Of a stretch of 5,883 bases of DNA, positions 5,722 to 5,883 are shown in pieces. Source of the stretch: an uncultured Bacteroidales bacterium (GTDB lineage: Bacteria; Bacteroidota; Bacteroidia; Bacteroidales; Paludibacteraceae); assembly GCA_937911935.1 (NCBI GenBank), contig CALDQH010000066.1, positions 1 through 5,883 on the forward strand. The letters are read 5' to 3'. A program made the translations under genes and the position numbers. Within the stretch, counting starts at the first letter, position 1. Each line of letters starts with the position of its first letter. The notes under the pieces are model-generated. The model searched no databases. It saw only the letters and a list, made by a program, of their open reading frames with translations, and had not been told where the DNA came from.

Positions 5722-5745
5722 AAGTTATGCGATATCGTATAACTT
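5722..5745. repeat. Near-perfect loopless 24-base palindrome
   Basis: The halves AAGTTATGCGAT (5722-5733) and ATCGTATAACTT (5734-5745) are reverse complements except for one G-T pair. There is no loop, which suits a dimeric DNA-binding protein better than an RNA hairpin. It lies between the copy B stop and the terminator. A weaker inverted repeat (GATTAAAGAG at 5683-5692 with CTCTTAATC at 5711-5719) precedes it. Confidence 0.6.
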
Positions 5746-5772
5746 CTATTTCCATTTTTTTTCATTTTTACC

Positions 5773-5808
5773 AAGAGGTAGAGCGGCTTGCTCTACCTCT
5801 TTTATTTT
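5773..5808 (+). terminator. Intrinsic terminator of the four-gene envelope block
   Basis: The arm AAGAGGTAGAGC (5773-5784) pairs perfectly with GCTCTACCTCTT (5790-5801) around the loop GGCTT. The T-rich tail TTTATTTT follows. It lies about 100 bases after the last stop codon. The remaining 75 bases of the window are AT-rich; an ATG at 5879-5881 could open a next gene but only its first codon would be visible. Confidence 0.92.
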
Positions 5809-5883
5809 CAAGTACTTATTGTTTTCTGTTCGATTTTCTTTCAAAAAAGTGTTCAAAATATTTGGAGTGTAAAGAAAAATGCT

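Noticed and set aside
5722..5745. dif or lox-type recombination site
   Set aside because: The half-sites do not match the XerC/XerD arm pattern with a 6-base centre, there is no 8-base spacer as in lox sites, and no recombinase gene is in the window.
5857..5881. Promoter (AATATTTG at 5857-5864) and ATG start of a further gene at the right edge
   Set aside because: The -7 match is imperfect, no -33 element is seen, and only one codon lies in the window, so it cannot be supported.

Overview
The window looks like a chromosomal segment of a member of the Bacteroidetes, probably order Bacteroidales. Three things point there. The protein sequences of RpoN, serine acetyltransferase and the outer-membrane barrels match Bacteroidales family patterns. 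Most genes lack a clear Shine-Dalgarno sequence. The promoters that can be read fit the Bacteroidetes primary sigma consensus (TTTG or TTG, about 19-20 bases, then TAnnTTTG). No tRNA, rRNA, CRISPR array, transposase or phage gene was seen.

Bases 1-1541 (+ strand) hold the 3' end of rpoN (sigma-54) and, 3 bases later, a D-2-hydroxyacid dehydrogenase gene. Bases 1569-1941 hold rpsO (ribosomal protein S15) with its own promoter, a very short leader and a strong hairpin terminator. That terminator also serves the convergent gene cysE (serine O-acetyltransferase, first step of cysteine synthesis) on the - strand at 1946-2833.

Bases 2834-3174 are a 341-base gene-free divergent region between cysE and the next + strand operon. 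It is rich in structure. There is a textbook - strand promoter for cysE whose predicted start lies at the edge of a perfect 11-bp hairpin followed by T8. A second, perfect 18-bp hairpin lies about 148 bases away, centre to centre. The two share the same 15-base core, TCTCTTGATAAGAGA, each read in the direction of its own downstream gene.

Bases 3175-5669 (+ strand) are a compact four-gene block of envelope proteins: a small lipoprotein, a 430-residue PagL-like (lipid A deacylase family) outer-membrane barrel protein, a 178-residue outer-membrane barrel protein, and a second small lipoprotein. The two lipoproteins are paralogues of an unfamiliar family with a shared LDVNDPxKYCW motif and a second cysteine 47-48 residues further on. 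The block ends at a clear terminator at 5773-5808, after a near-perfect 24-base palindrome. The best candidates for something undescribed are the paired lipoproteins that bracket two barrels and the matched palindromes in the divergent control region. What the four-gene block does cannot be read from the sequence; a role in the cell envelope is an inference.
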